Assembly (NCBI GenBank): GCA_017517135.1
Contig: JAFXAK010000039.1
Span: 1-49,304, forward strand
Source: Clostridia bacterium
GTDB lineage: Bacteria; Bacillota; Clostridia; Oscillospirales; Acutalibacteraceae
DNA length: 49,304 nt
Direction of reading: 5' to 3'
In this document: piece after piece, positions 34,492 to 41,744 of the stretch
How the letters are laid out: each line of letters starts with the position of its first letter
Position numbering within the stretch: the first letter of the stretch is position 1
Position numbers and translations under genes: made by a program
The notes under the pieces: model-generated
The model's input: only the letters and a program-made list of their open reading frames with translations
Databases searched by the model: none
Told to the model about the DNA's origin: nothing

Positions 34492-35187
34492 TTACTCCTT
34501 CATTTCTTTTAATCTCTGAGTGTAGGCAGAGCGTGCCTGTTTTTCAAATGCAAGACGGGGTGTGCCGCCTGCAAGTGAAATGATATATTCGCACAGGGGG
34601 GGATTTTGCACAAGCACGGGACCTAATAAATGAGTGCCGAAGAAATTATTTTTTCTTACTCCCTCGAATTTGCTGTCGGGATTTATTCCTATTCCTGAAT
34701 CGCTTTTTACGAAATATCCGTCTGAATTGTTGCCGTATACAAAGGAGAACTGTGAACGGATGCCCGTTATTTCAAATTCACCGTTGAATTTTCCGAGCAC
34801 CTTACCGTTGTAGCGGTTGAAATAGTCTGTTTTTACCGTAAGGTCAAAAATACCTAAGCCCTCGGTCTTTATTTCCTCGGAAACATAGTCAATTTCTTTT
34901 GTGAAAACCTCAAAGGCATTTCCTGTTACAAAGAAAACAACACCCTTGTCAATAAGCTCAAGTATTCTGTTTTTTAAGGGTAATAATTTTTTGATTACTG
35001 CTCTTTGTGTTTTTTCGCTCATAGCTCCCATAAGAATAATATCGGGAGTGTTATCCTCAAAATAGGGCTTATCGCAAAGGGCGGTGTAAATAAACTCGGA
35101 ATCGGGTATGCATTTTTCGAGATACTGTGCATTGAAGACATCACCGAAAAGTCCGCAGACCTCGTTGAATAAAACCTCTACTGTCAT
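34492..35187 (-). CDS. gatD: GatD-like class I glutamine amidotransferase homologue lacking catalytic residues
   Basis: Partner of MurT; normal GatD releases ammonia from glutamine so MurT can amidate D-Glu of lipid II. The 231-aa protein matches GatD along its length (TEGLGIFD, YGNNSDGYF, FFGTHLLGPVLVQNPP). At the nucleophile elbow, however, it reads VTGNAFE where characterised GatD has ICGGYQ, so Cys is replaced by Thr88. At the second site it reads GTHLLGP instead of GTYLHGP, so the catalytic His is Leu188 (a His is present two residues earlier). The Arg/His region before YG is also changed (GIRSQF). It should not hydrolyse glutamine by the known mechanism. It overlaps murT by 4 bp. Confidence 0.85.
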   Translation of the reverse strand: MTVEVLFNEVCGLFGDVFNAQYLEKCIPDSEFIYTALCDKPYFEDNTPDIILMGAMSEKTQRAVIKKLLPLKNRILELIDKGVVFFVTGNAFEVFTKEIDYVSEEIKTEGLGIFDLTVKTDYFNRYNGKVLGKFNGEFEITGIRSQFSFVYGNNSDGYFVKSDSGIGINPDSKFEGVRKNNFFGTHLLGPVLVQNPPLCEYIISLAGGTPRLAFEKQARSAYTQRLKEMKE

Positions 35188-36545
35188 TTTATTTCCTCCC
35201 TTGCTTTTTTCTCAATAAATGCTTTTGCTTTTTTAGCTTCATTCACAAGATAGAGCTGATAGAGAATATACACATTCCTGCAGCTTGTGTCTATAAGTCC
35301 GGCTCCGTCTGCGGGATCCTCGCATATTGCTATCTTGCTCTCGTCAACACCCGCAAGCAAGGCTCTCAAAAGGTGGTCCTTACAGCGTCTGCCCGCAAAA
35401 ATTACCTGTTTTATGTTGTCTGAGGCTAAGGGGGCGTAATCGCAGTCATATATCCAGCAGGCACTTTCTGCTTTTTCTTCAATGTCGTCACACATAAAAA
35501 GCATAGCCTTGCTCTCGGCTTCAATGCTTGCAATATAGTTTATTGAACGGCTTGTGGCAATGGGGTTCTGTCCCTTTGAAAGCTGCATTGTGATGGAGTA
35601 GTCGCCGATTTTTTCGGTGTCAAAACGGCTTTTTACAATAGCTGTCTTTTTAAGGGAAGCGGCAATCTGTTCAAAGGAAAGTCCGAACTTGTGAAGAAAG
35701 CCCGAAACAGCACAAAGGTTGTATACATTTACTATATTATCGTTTACCAAAGGCAGAATATGGTTTTCACCGTTGTGGGTAAGGGTTACGGTTTTGTTTT
35801 CTCTGTCAATAGCCGTAACGGTATATGCTCTTTCGGGGGAAACGAAATCACATTCACTACAACGGTATCTTCCTATATGATTATATCTTATATAGTCGGC
35901 ATTGAGCTTACCGCCGCAGATAGGACAGTATACAATATCCTTGACTCCCGCACTTTCCTCTCGCTCGGGGATTTCGCAGTCAAGTCCGTAGTATGTTCTG
36001 TCTGTATTTTCCTTTCCGAAGAAGGAGCTTATAAGGTCGTCACCGTTGAGGAAAACCTTGGTTGTTGAGGGAAGAGCCGAGTTTACGATAAAGGTAATAA
36101 ATTCAGCGTGAGCGTTTCTTTTCATTGAATCGCGAGTGATGTTTGTTGCAACAAGATAATCGGGGGTGATGTATTTATAAACAAGAATGGAGCTTCTTTC
36201 GTCAACCTCTATTACGGCTACCTTGTTTTTTGGCTTGCCCGTAAGTGTGGCATCTGCAAGAAGTGCCGTGGCAACACCTGCCTGTACATTCGAGCCGAAG
36301 CCGTTGTTTGTAACGGAATAGCCGTTGTCTCTGAGGATATCGGTAATCATATTGCTTGTTGTGGTTTTTCCGTTTGTGCCCGTAACACAGATAAGAGTTT
36401 CGGGCTTAGAAAGACCGCCTAAAAAGTTTTTATCGAGCTTGAGAGCAATAAGTCCGGGCAGATAGGTCGCATTTTTGCCGATGAGCTTTAACAGAAATTT
36501 TGAAATTTTAGCCGCAAGCATCGCAATAATAAAACGAATATTCAT
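35184..36545 (-). CDS. murT: MurT-like Mur ligase, lipid II amidation subunit
   Basis: Mur-ligase-fold ATPase, 453 aa. An N-terminal hydrophobic helix is followed by the P-loop VTGTNGKTTT (54-63), the Mur ligase middle domain with a four-cysteine zinc ribbon (CPICGG and CSEC), and the DUF1727 C-terminal domain with WIYDCDYAPL, which in MurT carries the catalytic aspartate region. With GatD it would amidate the second residue of the stem peptide. A TTGACT-17 bp-TAAAAT promoter lies upstream. It is divergent from hsp20. The partner GatD appears degenerate, so ammonia supply may differ. Confidence 0.92.
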   Translation of the reverse strand: MNIRFIIAMLAAKISKFLLKLIGKNATYLPGLIALKLDKNFLGGLSKPETLICVTGTNGKTTTSNMITDILRDNGYSVTNNGFGSNVQAGVATALLADATLTGKPKNKVAVIEVDERSSILVYKYITPDYLVATNITRDSMKRNAHAEFITFIVNSALPSTTKVFLNGDDLISSFFGKENTDRTYYGLDCEIPEREESAGVKDIVYCPICGGKLNADYIRYNHIGRYRCSECDFVSPERAYTVTAIDRENKTVTLTHNGENHILPLVNDNIVNVYNLCAVSGFLHKFGLSFEQIAASLKKTAIVKSRFDTEKIGDYSITMQLSKGQNPIATSRSINYIASIEAESKAMLFMCDDIEEKAESACWIYDCDYAPLASDNIKQVIFAGRRCKDHLLRALLAGVDESKIAICEDPADGAGLIDTSCRNVYILYQLYLVNEAKKAKAFIEKKAREEIK

Positions 36546-36596
36546 AAATAACTCCCTGTAAGCATATAAATAATAAGGTTAAAATAATACAGATAG

Positions 36597-36625
36597 ATTT
36601 TAATCTAATTTTACCCCAAAGTCAA
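36597..36625 (-). promoter_or_regulatory. SigA-type promoter of murT operon
   Basis: On the minus strand TTGACT (36620-36625) and TAAAAT (36597-36602), 17-bp spacer, about 50 bp before the murT ATG. Confidence 0.7.
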
Positions 36626-36668
36626 TAATTGTATATTTCTGTAATGAAAAAATTGTCAGACAAAAATA

Positions 36669-36695
36669 TTAGCACTCTCATTGTTAGAGTGCTAA
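36669..36695 (+). promoter_or_regulatory. CIRCE operator (HrcA binding site)
   Basis: Perfect CIRCE: TTAGCACTC (36669-36677), 9-bp spacer, GAGTGCTAA (36687-36695). HrcA, stabilised by GroEL, represses heat-shock genes through this element. Its place between murT and hsp20 points to control of hsp20, which is less common than control of groESL or dnaK. Confidence 0.97.
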
Positions 36696-36952
36696 TATTT
36701 ACAAAATGGTCACAGAAATATCAAACGGATATAACAATTATGTTGTATATTAAAGATGCCGAAGGGGAAGAGCTCAGGGCAACAGCCCGAAAGCGTTATC
36801 CGAGGACTTTATATAGGTGATGTGATATGCGCAATCACAAAGCCGAAAATATGAGTGACACATACGGTGAATTCCGAAAGATACTTCCTTAGGTGAATAA
36901 AAAAGACTGAAATGTCAAAAAATATCTTATATAAAATCAGGAGGAAAAAACT
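36696..36952 (+). other. Long 5' leader region of hsp20
   Basis: About 257 nt separate CIRCE from the hsp20 ATG. A possible TGGTCA-17 bp-TATAAC promoter lies at 36707-36735. The leader is GC-richer near 36755-36830, holds a GGGC-AACA-GCCC hairpin, and has open mini-frames of 32 codons (36756-36854) and about 22 codons with an AGGTG site, none certain. CUUCCU (36884-36889) can pair with the AGGAGG of the hsp20 ribosome site (36939-36944). Confidence 0.45.
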
Positions 36953-37405
36953 ATGTTTGAAATTATTCCGAGAAACACATTAAATCCCTTTGTATCATTT
37001 AACCCCTTCAGAGAAATGGAAGAATTTGAAAAGAGATTTTTCTCATTCCCCGAAGCAAAAGCAAGACCGTCTCATCAGATGTTCAGAACAGACATAAGAG
37101 AAGAGGAAGGTAAATTTATTCTTGAAGCAGAGCTTCCGGGCTTTGAAAAGAAAGATATCAATGTAAATCTTGAGGGGGACTACCTCACAATCAAGGCAGA
37201 GAGAAAGAGCGAAAACGAGGAAAAGGACGAAGCGAAAAATTATGTCCGCCGTGAACGCAGCTACGGCTCATATGCAAGAAGCTTTGATGTTTCGGCAGTT
37301 GATACCGAAAACATTTGTGCAAAATATGAAAACGGTGTTCTTGTTCTCACTCTCCCCAAAAAAGAGGAAAAGGCACCCGCTTCAAAACAGTTTATAATCG
37401 AATAA
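36953..37405 (+). CDS. Small heat shock protein, Hsp20/alpha-crystallin family
   Basis: ATP-independent holdase chaperone, 150 aa. The short N-terminal arm (NPFREMEEFEKRFF) is followed by the alpha-crystallin domain (about 43-140) with ELPGFEKKDINV, LTIKAERK, and the A-x-x-x-n-G-V-L signature as KYENGVLVLTLPKKEE. The C-terminus is short (SKQFIIE). AGGAGG precedes the ATG by 8 nt. Heat induction through the upstream CIRCE is expected. Single-gene unit, closed by a strong terminator. Confidence 0.96.
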   Translation: MFEIIPRNTLNPFVSFNPFREMEEFEKRFFSFPEAKARPSHQMFRTDIREEEGKFILEAELPGFEKKDINVNLEGDYLTIKAERKSENEEKDEAKNYVRRERSYGSYARSFDVSAVDTENICAKYENGVLVLTLPKKEEKAPASKQFIIE

Positions 37406-37413
37406 GATAAAAG

Positions 37414-37458
37414 TCAAGGGATTTGTGCCAAGGGGCTTTAAGTCCCTTGATTTTTTTT
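37414..37458 (+). terminator. Terminator after hsp20
   Basis: TCAAGGGA (37414-37421) pairs with TCCCTTGA (37443-37450), followed by eight Ts. Confidence 0.88.
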
Positions 37459-37540
37459 GCTTTACGGAATATCTGACTTGTATTTTTGTTCAAAAAAGGT
37501 AAGCGTTTATTGTTCACCTTGATGAAAAAATCAAATTACC

Positions 37541-37569
37541 TTGAAAAAGTGCCATACTTGTACTATATT
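37541..37569 (+). promoter_or_regulatory. SigA-type promoter of the 63-aa-protein operon
   Basis: TTGAAA (37541-37546) and TATATT (37564-37569), 17-bp spacer, 39 bp before the next ATG. Confidence 0.65.
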
Positions 37570-37607
37570 TAATATATATAATTGTATTTGAAAGGACTGT
37601 TTTTTTT

Positions 37608-37799
37608 ATGATTCCCGTACCTGTTTTTACGGAAAATAATGATAATAACATTATTATGTATTTTGATGCTGAGGGCAAGGATATAAGAAGCTTCTCGGAT
37701 GAGCTTGCAGGTATTTATGCCTGCTACAGTAAAATGAGTGTCAAGGTAAAAGACGGTAAGCAGTATGTTGCCGTTGAGGTTGAAGACAGCGAAAATTAA
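37608..37799 (+). CDS. Small hypothetical protein, 63 aa
   Basis: Unknown family. Polar protein with no membrane segment or cysteine motif; one half is acidic (DAEGKDIRSFSDELAG) and the end has beta-strand-like alternation (SVKVKDGKQYVAVEVED). GAAAGGA lies before the ATG. First gene behind a good promoter, with the zinc-ribbon membrane protein gene starting 11 bp after it, so the two are probably co-transcribed. Confidence 0.7.
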   Translation: MIPVPVFTENNDNNIIMYFDAEGKDIRSFSDELAGIYACYSKMSVKVKDGKQYVAVEVEDSEN

Positions 37800-37810
37800 T
37801 TTTTTGGACG

Positions 37811-38680
37811 GTGATTTTCTTGAAATGCCCGAAATGCGGCGTTGAAATAAAACGCTTTGATTTGTCTCCGAACTGTAAAAAGTGCGGAGTACATATTATG
37901 TATTATACTCAGGAAGAGGATTTGGCAAGGGACGCTAAGAAAACCGAGCTTGAATTTGCAAGGGCAAGAGCCTTTGTTGCAAGGCTCAAAGCGGCATTTA
38001 TAAACGGTAAGCTGCCCATAGCCCGTATGGTATCTATGGTATTCATTATTTCGTGTCTGCTGATCCCCTTCGGCACGGTCAGTATGCATCTGCCGTTCTT
38101 TTCCAAGGATATAACCCTGAGTGCTCTTGGCTTTTACGGTCTTTTTTCAAACGGCTTGCTCGCACATGTTTTTGAATTGCCCGTAATCGGTGTGGCATCC
38201 GATGTGTTTATTTTTGAAATTGCAGCCGCAGCCGCATACATTCTTATGGTGCTTACGGGTGTTGCGATTTTTGCGGTATGGCTGTTGTCCTTTATAAATC
38301 TGAGAAAAAGCAGCAAGGCTCTTGCGGGACTTTCTCTTGCTGCGATTATCTTTGATATTATTACGGCTGTGTTGATGCTTTCGGCCGTGATTTGTGCAAA
38401 GCAGTATACGGTAATATCCGCATCCTTCGGTGCCGGCTCAATAGTGGCGCTTATAGCTTTCGGTGTCTTTATGTTTATAAATATTAAAATGTATAAGGAA
38501 AACGCACAGGTTACAGTTAAAGAGGTTGACCTGAAGCGTATTGAGATTGCAAAAAAGGTAAAATCGGGTGAAATAAAGCTTGAGGATTTACCTATGCCGA
38601 TTTTTGAAACCGAGGAAGAGAAACAAGCCCGAATAAATGCATTCGGCAAAGAAAAAAAGGGGGAGAAAAAGAATGACTGA
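37811..38680 (+). CDS. Zinc-ribbon membrane protein, four TM helices
   Basis: 289 aa. An N-terminal zinc ribbon (CPKCG and, after 15 residues, CKKCG) precedes a basic stretch and four hydrophobic helices (about 74-95, 128-156, 174-200, 207-225 by eye). The C-terminal tail is charged (VKEVDLKRIEIAKKVKSGEI). Zinc-ribbon-plus-TM proteins of this kind are common and uncharacterised in Clostridia. The start is GTG 37811 or TTG 37820; GGTGA just upstream favours the latter slightly, and I keep the longer form. The next gene overlaps its end by 8 bp. Confidence 0.82.
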   Translation: MIFLKCPKCGVEIKRFDLSPNCKKCGVHIMYYTQEEDLARDAKKTELEFARARAFVARLKAAFINGKLPIARMVSMVFIISCLLIPFGTVSMHLPFFSKDITLSALGFYGLFSNGLLAHVFELPVIGVASDVFIFEIAAAAAYILMVLTGVAIFAVWLLSFINLRKSSKALAGLSLAAIIFDIITAVLMLSAVICAKQYTVISASFGAGSIVALIAFGVFMFINIKMYKENAQVTVKEVDLKRIEIAKKVKSGEIKLEDLPMPIFETEEEKQARINAFGKEKKGEKKND

Positions 38681-39989
38681 TAATAAAAAGTCCCCTGAAA
38701 AGCGTTTGGGAACAAAAATGCAGATAGCACTTATGTTAGTCTGCCCCGTGCTGATGATAGCAATCTGCTCGGTGCTTATATGGTTTTATGCATCGGTGGC
38801 AGTTGACGATGAAAGCTTTTCATTGCCCCGGGAAAAGGTGCTGCCGAAAACTCAGGTGAGTGCACAGAGGGAAGATATTCTTTCCTTTTTTACACAGGTG
38901 CTTGAAAACGCTTTTGAAAGCGGAGAAGTACACATTTCTCAGCAGAACAATGTTTCTGTCAGCGAAATTTCTTCGGATATGACCGAAGCGCAGAACAGCT
39001 TTTTCAAATTTGTTGTTGAAAATTTGTCGGGAGAAATGGCAGCTATGTTTTCATCGGATGAAATCACTTACGGCAATAAAGCCGAACTGTTTTCTCTTGG
39101 TGTGATAGATAAAGCCGATGAGTTTGTTTTTGAAACAGACGAGGAAAATAAGCTTTACAAAATCGAATTGCTTTATAATTTACCCAAAGAAGATAGTGCA
39201 GACGGCTTTTTCCCGGAGGAAGACATTGAGGTTTTTTCTCTTGTTGAAGAGCAGTTAGGCTCTCTTGGCAGCATTGAACCCAAAATAAGATCGCTCAATT
39301 TTGTAAAGGTTTATGGCGAAATTGATTTCACAAGCGATAAACTTCGGTCAATGAAAATAAGCCGTTCATATTCTGTCTGTTCAGATGTTGAGTTTACGGG
39401 AGATTTAGAAGCTCTCGGCTCAGTCGATACATATTTTAATGTTTTGTTTGAAAGAAATTATACTGTTGAGTATGCGGGAATAGAAATTGAGCAGGACGAA
39501 ATAATACTTACCGCAAACGGGTACGATAATCTGTCGGTTATTGCGGGTGTTGATGAAAATGCATCAGCCGGGGACTTTGCTCTGACATTTACCTCGAGTG
39601 ATGAAAAAATAGCCACGGTAGACGAAAACGGTGTTGTTGAAGCTGTCAATGTAAGTCAGACACCTGCCGTTATAACAGCCGAGCTTAAATATCTCGGTAA
39701 TACATATACCGATGAGGTTGAGGTTTTTGTTGTTGTTGAGGCCGAAAGCGTTTCACTCAGCAAGAGAAGCCTTGAAATTAAAGCAGGGGAGACACACACT
39801 CTTACTGCAACGGTAAAGCCCAAAAAGGCAACTATAAAGGATGTAGACTGGTATTCTCTTGACGAGGCGGTTGCCACGGTGGACGAAAACGGTAATGTAA
39901 CGGCTGTCGGTGAGGGAGAAACAAAAATTGTAGCGGTAAGTGTAAACGGTGGGCATACCGTTTCGTGTACGGTTACGGTAACACAGTAA
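38673..39989 (+). CDS. Membrane-anchored surface protein with Big_2 (Ig-like) domains
   Basis: 438 aa. A basic N-terminus (KKSPEKRLGTK) leads into one membrane helix (about 20-43), so the rest is outside the cell. The middle (50-270) is a domain I do not recognise. Two bacterial Ig-like group 2 repeats follow: residues about 280-355 with SSDEKIATVDENGVVEAVN and about 360-438 with LDEAVATVDENGNVTAVGEG, the typical Big_2 pattern. ATG at 38673 has AAGGGGGAG upstream. It overlaps the zinc-ribbon gene by 8 bp and lies 13 bp before the transporter gene. Role in adhesion or envelope is inferred. Confidence 0.85.
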   Translation: MTDNKKSPEKRLGTKMQIALMLVCPVLMIAICSVLIWFYASVAVDDESFSLPREKVLPKTQVSAQREDILSFFTQVLENAFESGEVHISQQNNVSVSEISSDMTEAQNSFFKFVVENLSGEMAAMFSSDEITYGNKAELFSLGVIDKADEFVFETDEENKLYKIELLYNLPKEDSADGFFPEEDIEVFSLVEEQLGSLGSIEPKIRSLNFVKVYGEIDFTSDKLRSMKISRSYSVCSDVEFTGDLEALGSVDTYFNVLFERNYTVEYAGIEIEQDEIILTANGYDNLSVIAGVDENASAGDFALTFTSSDEKIATVDENGVVEAVNVSQTPAVITAELKYLGNTYTDEVEVFVVVEAESVSLSKRSLEIKAGETHTLTATVKPKKATIKDVDWYSLDEAVATVDENGNVTAVGEGETKIVAVSVNGGHTVSCTVTVTQ

Positions 39990-40002
39990 GGAGGGAAGCT
40001 AT

Positions 40003-41466
40003 ATGGAAAATGAAAAAAATACTCAGCAGCTTGATAAAGAGCTTCCCGTAAATGTTTATCAGAATTTCAACTATGTAGGCGTAAAGGAATCCGCCGCATA
40101 TCTTCTGAATGATGTTTCAAATACCTTCAATATTGACGGCTTCAAGGAACGATACATATGGGATGTCGTTAAAATTGACTTTACGGTAAATGCAATACTG
40201 AATCTGTTTACAAGTGCATGGGATATAATCAACGACCTTTTGCTTGCAACGCTTGTTGATAACACAAGAACAAGGCTCGGTAAATTCAGGCCGTATCTTT
40301 TAGGACTTCAGATTCCGTTTACCATATTCGGAGCGTTATATTGGTTTATTCCGATATTTTTCCCGAATACCTCGGCTACATTTGTTCCTAAACTTATATT
40401 CTATTTTGCATTCAGTATAATTCAGGAAACCGCGTCAACTGCCATAAGCATTGCCAAAAGCGGATATATGTCAACCATAACACCGAATCCGAATGAAAGA
40501 GTACGGCTTATAACCTTAGCAGAGCTTTTGTCGGGATACCTCGGAGAGGATATGCCGAGATATATTTTCGGTATTGTGTATGACCTTATAGTAAACAGCA
40601 AAATTCAGTGGAAATTAAGCTCTGCATTTATGACCTTCGGTATTTCCACAAGTGTTGTTTCCTCTGTTCTTACGCTGTATTTCTTCCTGCAGTCCAAGGA
40701 AAGAGTCCCGCAGTCAATAGAAAAACCGAACATAAAGGAAGGTCTGAGAGCAATATTCACAAACTATCCCGTTTTATTGATGTGTATGTCCGATTTCCTC
40801 GGCGGCTTCGCGGTAAGCACAAGCGAGTCCAACTACTTTATAGATGTTTTCGGCTCATATTCGCTTATAACTCTGGCAAATCTCCCGTCGAGCCTTAACG
40901 GCAGTATAAGCTATGCCTTTGTTTCTCCCTTAAGAAAGCGTTTTTCATCAAAGGCACTCTGGGTAGGTGCGGATATATACGGAGATATTCTCAGTGCGGC
41001 ATACTTTGCCTTCGGTATGATAGGCAGAAATTACACAAAGATGATTCCTATGGTTGTTGCCGTTGGTGTCAGAGAGTGGTTCACAAAGTGGGCATTCGGT
41101 GTTAATAAGGTAATCAATGCCGATTTGTGGAACGAGGCAATGGACTACTGCGAATGGAAAAACGGCTACAGAATGGAAGCAACAACAGGTGTTGCAAAAA
41201 GCCTTGTGCTGAAAATACAGTCCTCTCTTATGGGAAGTGCGAGAAATCTTATTCTCAAAGAGATAGGCTATGTTCAGGGACTTACCATAGGCACTCAGGA
41301 CACAAGAACAAAATTCTGGCTTTTCGCATTGTGCAGTATCGTTCCCACGATTTCGGGCGCATTGGGTATAATCCCCAAATTCCTCTGGCCCTTAACCAAG
41401 GAAAAGAGAGCAAAAATGTATGCAGACCTCGCAAAGCGCAGAAAAGAGCTTGTTGAGAATGCATAA
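40003..41466 (+). CDS. GPH/MFS-type transporter
   Basis: Integral membrane protein of 487 aa with about 12 hydrophobic helices. The overall pattern resembles the glycoside-pentoside-hexuronide (MFS_2) cation symporters, including DNTRTRLGKFRPYLL after helix 2, close to the conserved D-R-T-R-T-K-x-G-R-x-R-P motif. The N-terminus is unusually long and polar. Substrate unknown. GGAGGG precedes the ATG. Last gene of the operon from 37608, closed by a terminator. Some Clostridia carry such proteins next to surface-protein genes with no sugar genes nearby, as here, so a sugar role should not be assumed. Confidence 0.82.
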   Translation: MENEKNTQQLDKELPVNVYQNFNYVGVKESAAYLLNDVSNTFNIDGFKERYIWDVVKIDFTVNAILNLFTSAWDIINDLLLATLVDNTRTRLGKFRPYLLGLQIPFTIFGALYWFIPIFFPNTSATFVPKLIFYFAFSIIQETASTAISIAKSGYMSTITPNPNERVRLITLAELLSGYLGEDMPRYIFGIVYDLIVNSKIQWKLSSAFMTFGISTSVVSSVLTLYFFLQSKERVPQSIEKPNIKEGLRAIFTNYPVLLMCMSDFLGGFAVSTSESNYFIDVFGSYSLITLANLPSSLNGSISYAFVSPLRKRFSSKALWVGADIYGDILSAAYFAFGMIGRNYTKMIPMVVAVGVREWFTKWAFGVNKVINADLWNEAMDYCEWKNGYRMEATTGVAKSLVLKIQSSLMGSARNLILKEIGYVQGLTIGTQDTRTKFWLFALCSIVPTISGALGIIPKFLWPLTKEKRAKMYADLAKRRKELVENA

Positions 41467-41480
41467 AGATTAATAAGACA

Positions 41481-41517
41481 GCAAAAAGAGATGTCCATCA
41501 AGGGCATCTCTTTTTGC
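41481..41517 (+). terminator. Terminator after transporter gene
   Basis: Perfect 13-bp arms (41481-41493 and 41505-41517) with five Ts in the 3' arm. Confidence 0.85.
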
Positions 41518-41631
41518 ATATTTTTCACAGCACACACCTGAAAATTGTTGTTTTCTGCAAATTTAAAAAACATCAAAATTTTTGTGTTACTTTTTTCTTT
41601 TTCCGACACTTAAATATTGAAAGGAAATTTT

Positions 41632-41688
41632 ATGAATTTCCGAAAAATAAAGGGGGTGTTGCCGATGTGGTATTTAGAGGTTTATTGA
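41632..41688 (+). CDS. Possible 18-aa leader peptide before the Rhs gene
   Basis: A short frame starting MNFRKIKGVLPMWYLEVY with AAGGA 7 nt before its ATG, ending 57 bp before the Rhs start. Only the ribosome site supports it. The rest of the gap 41518-41744 is AT-rich with no clear promoter. Confidence 0.25.
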   Translation: MNFRKIKGVLPMWYLEVY

Positions 41689-41744
41689 ACACAAAAATAA
41701 AAATTTGGCTTTAATCAAAAAAAAAGAAAAAAGGAGACATAAAA

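Noticed and set aside
36629-36820. 63-codon frame across the CIRCE element
   Set aside because: It runs through the operator, lacks a ribosome site and has no recognisable protein features.
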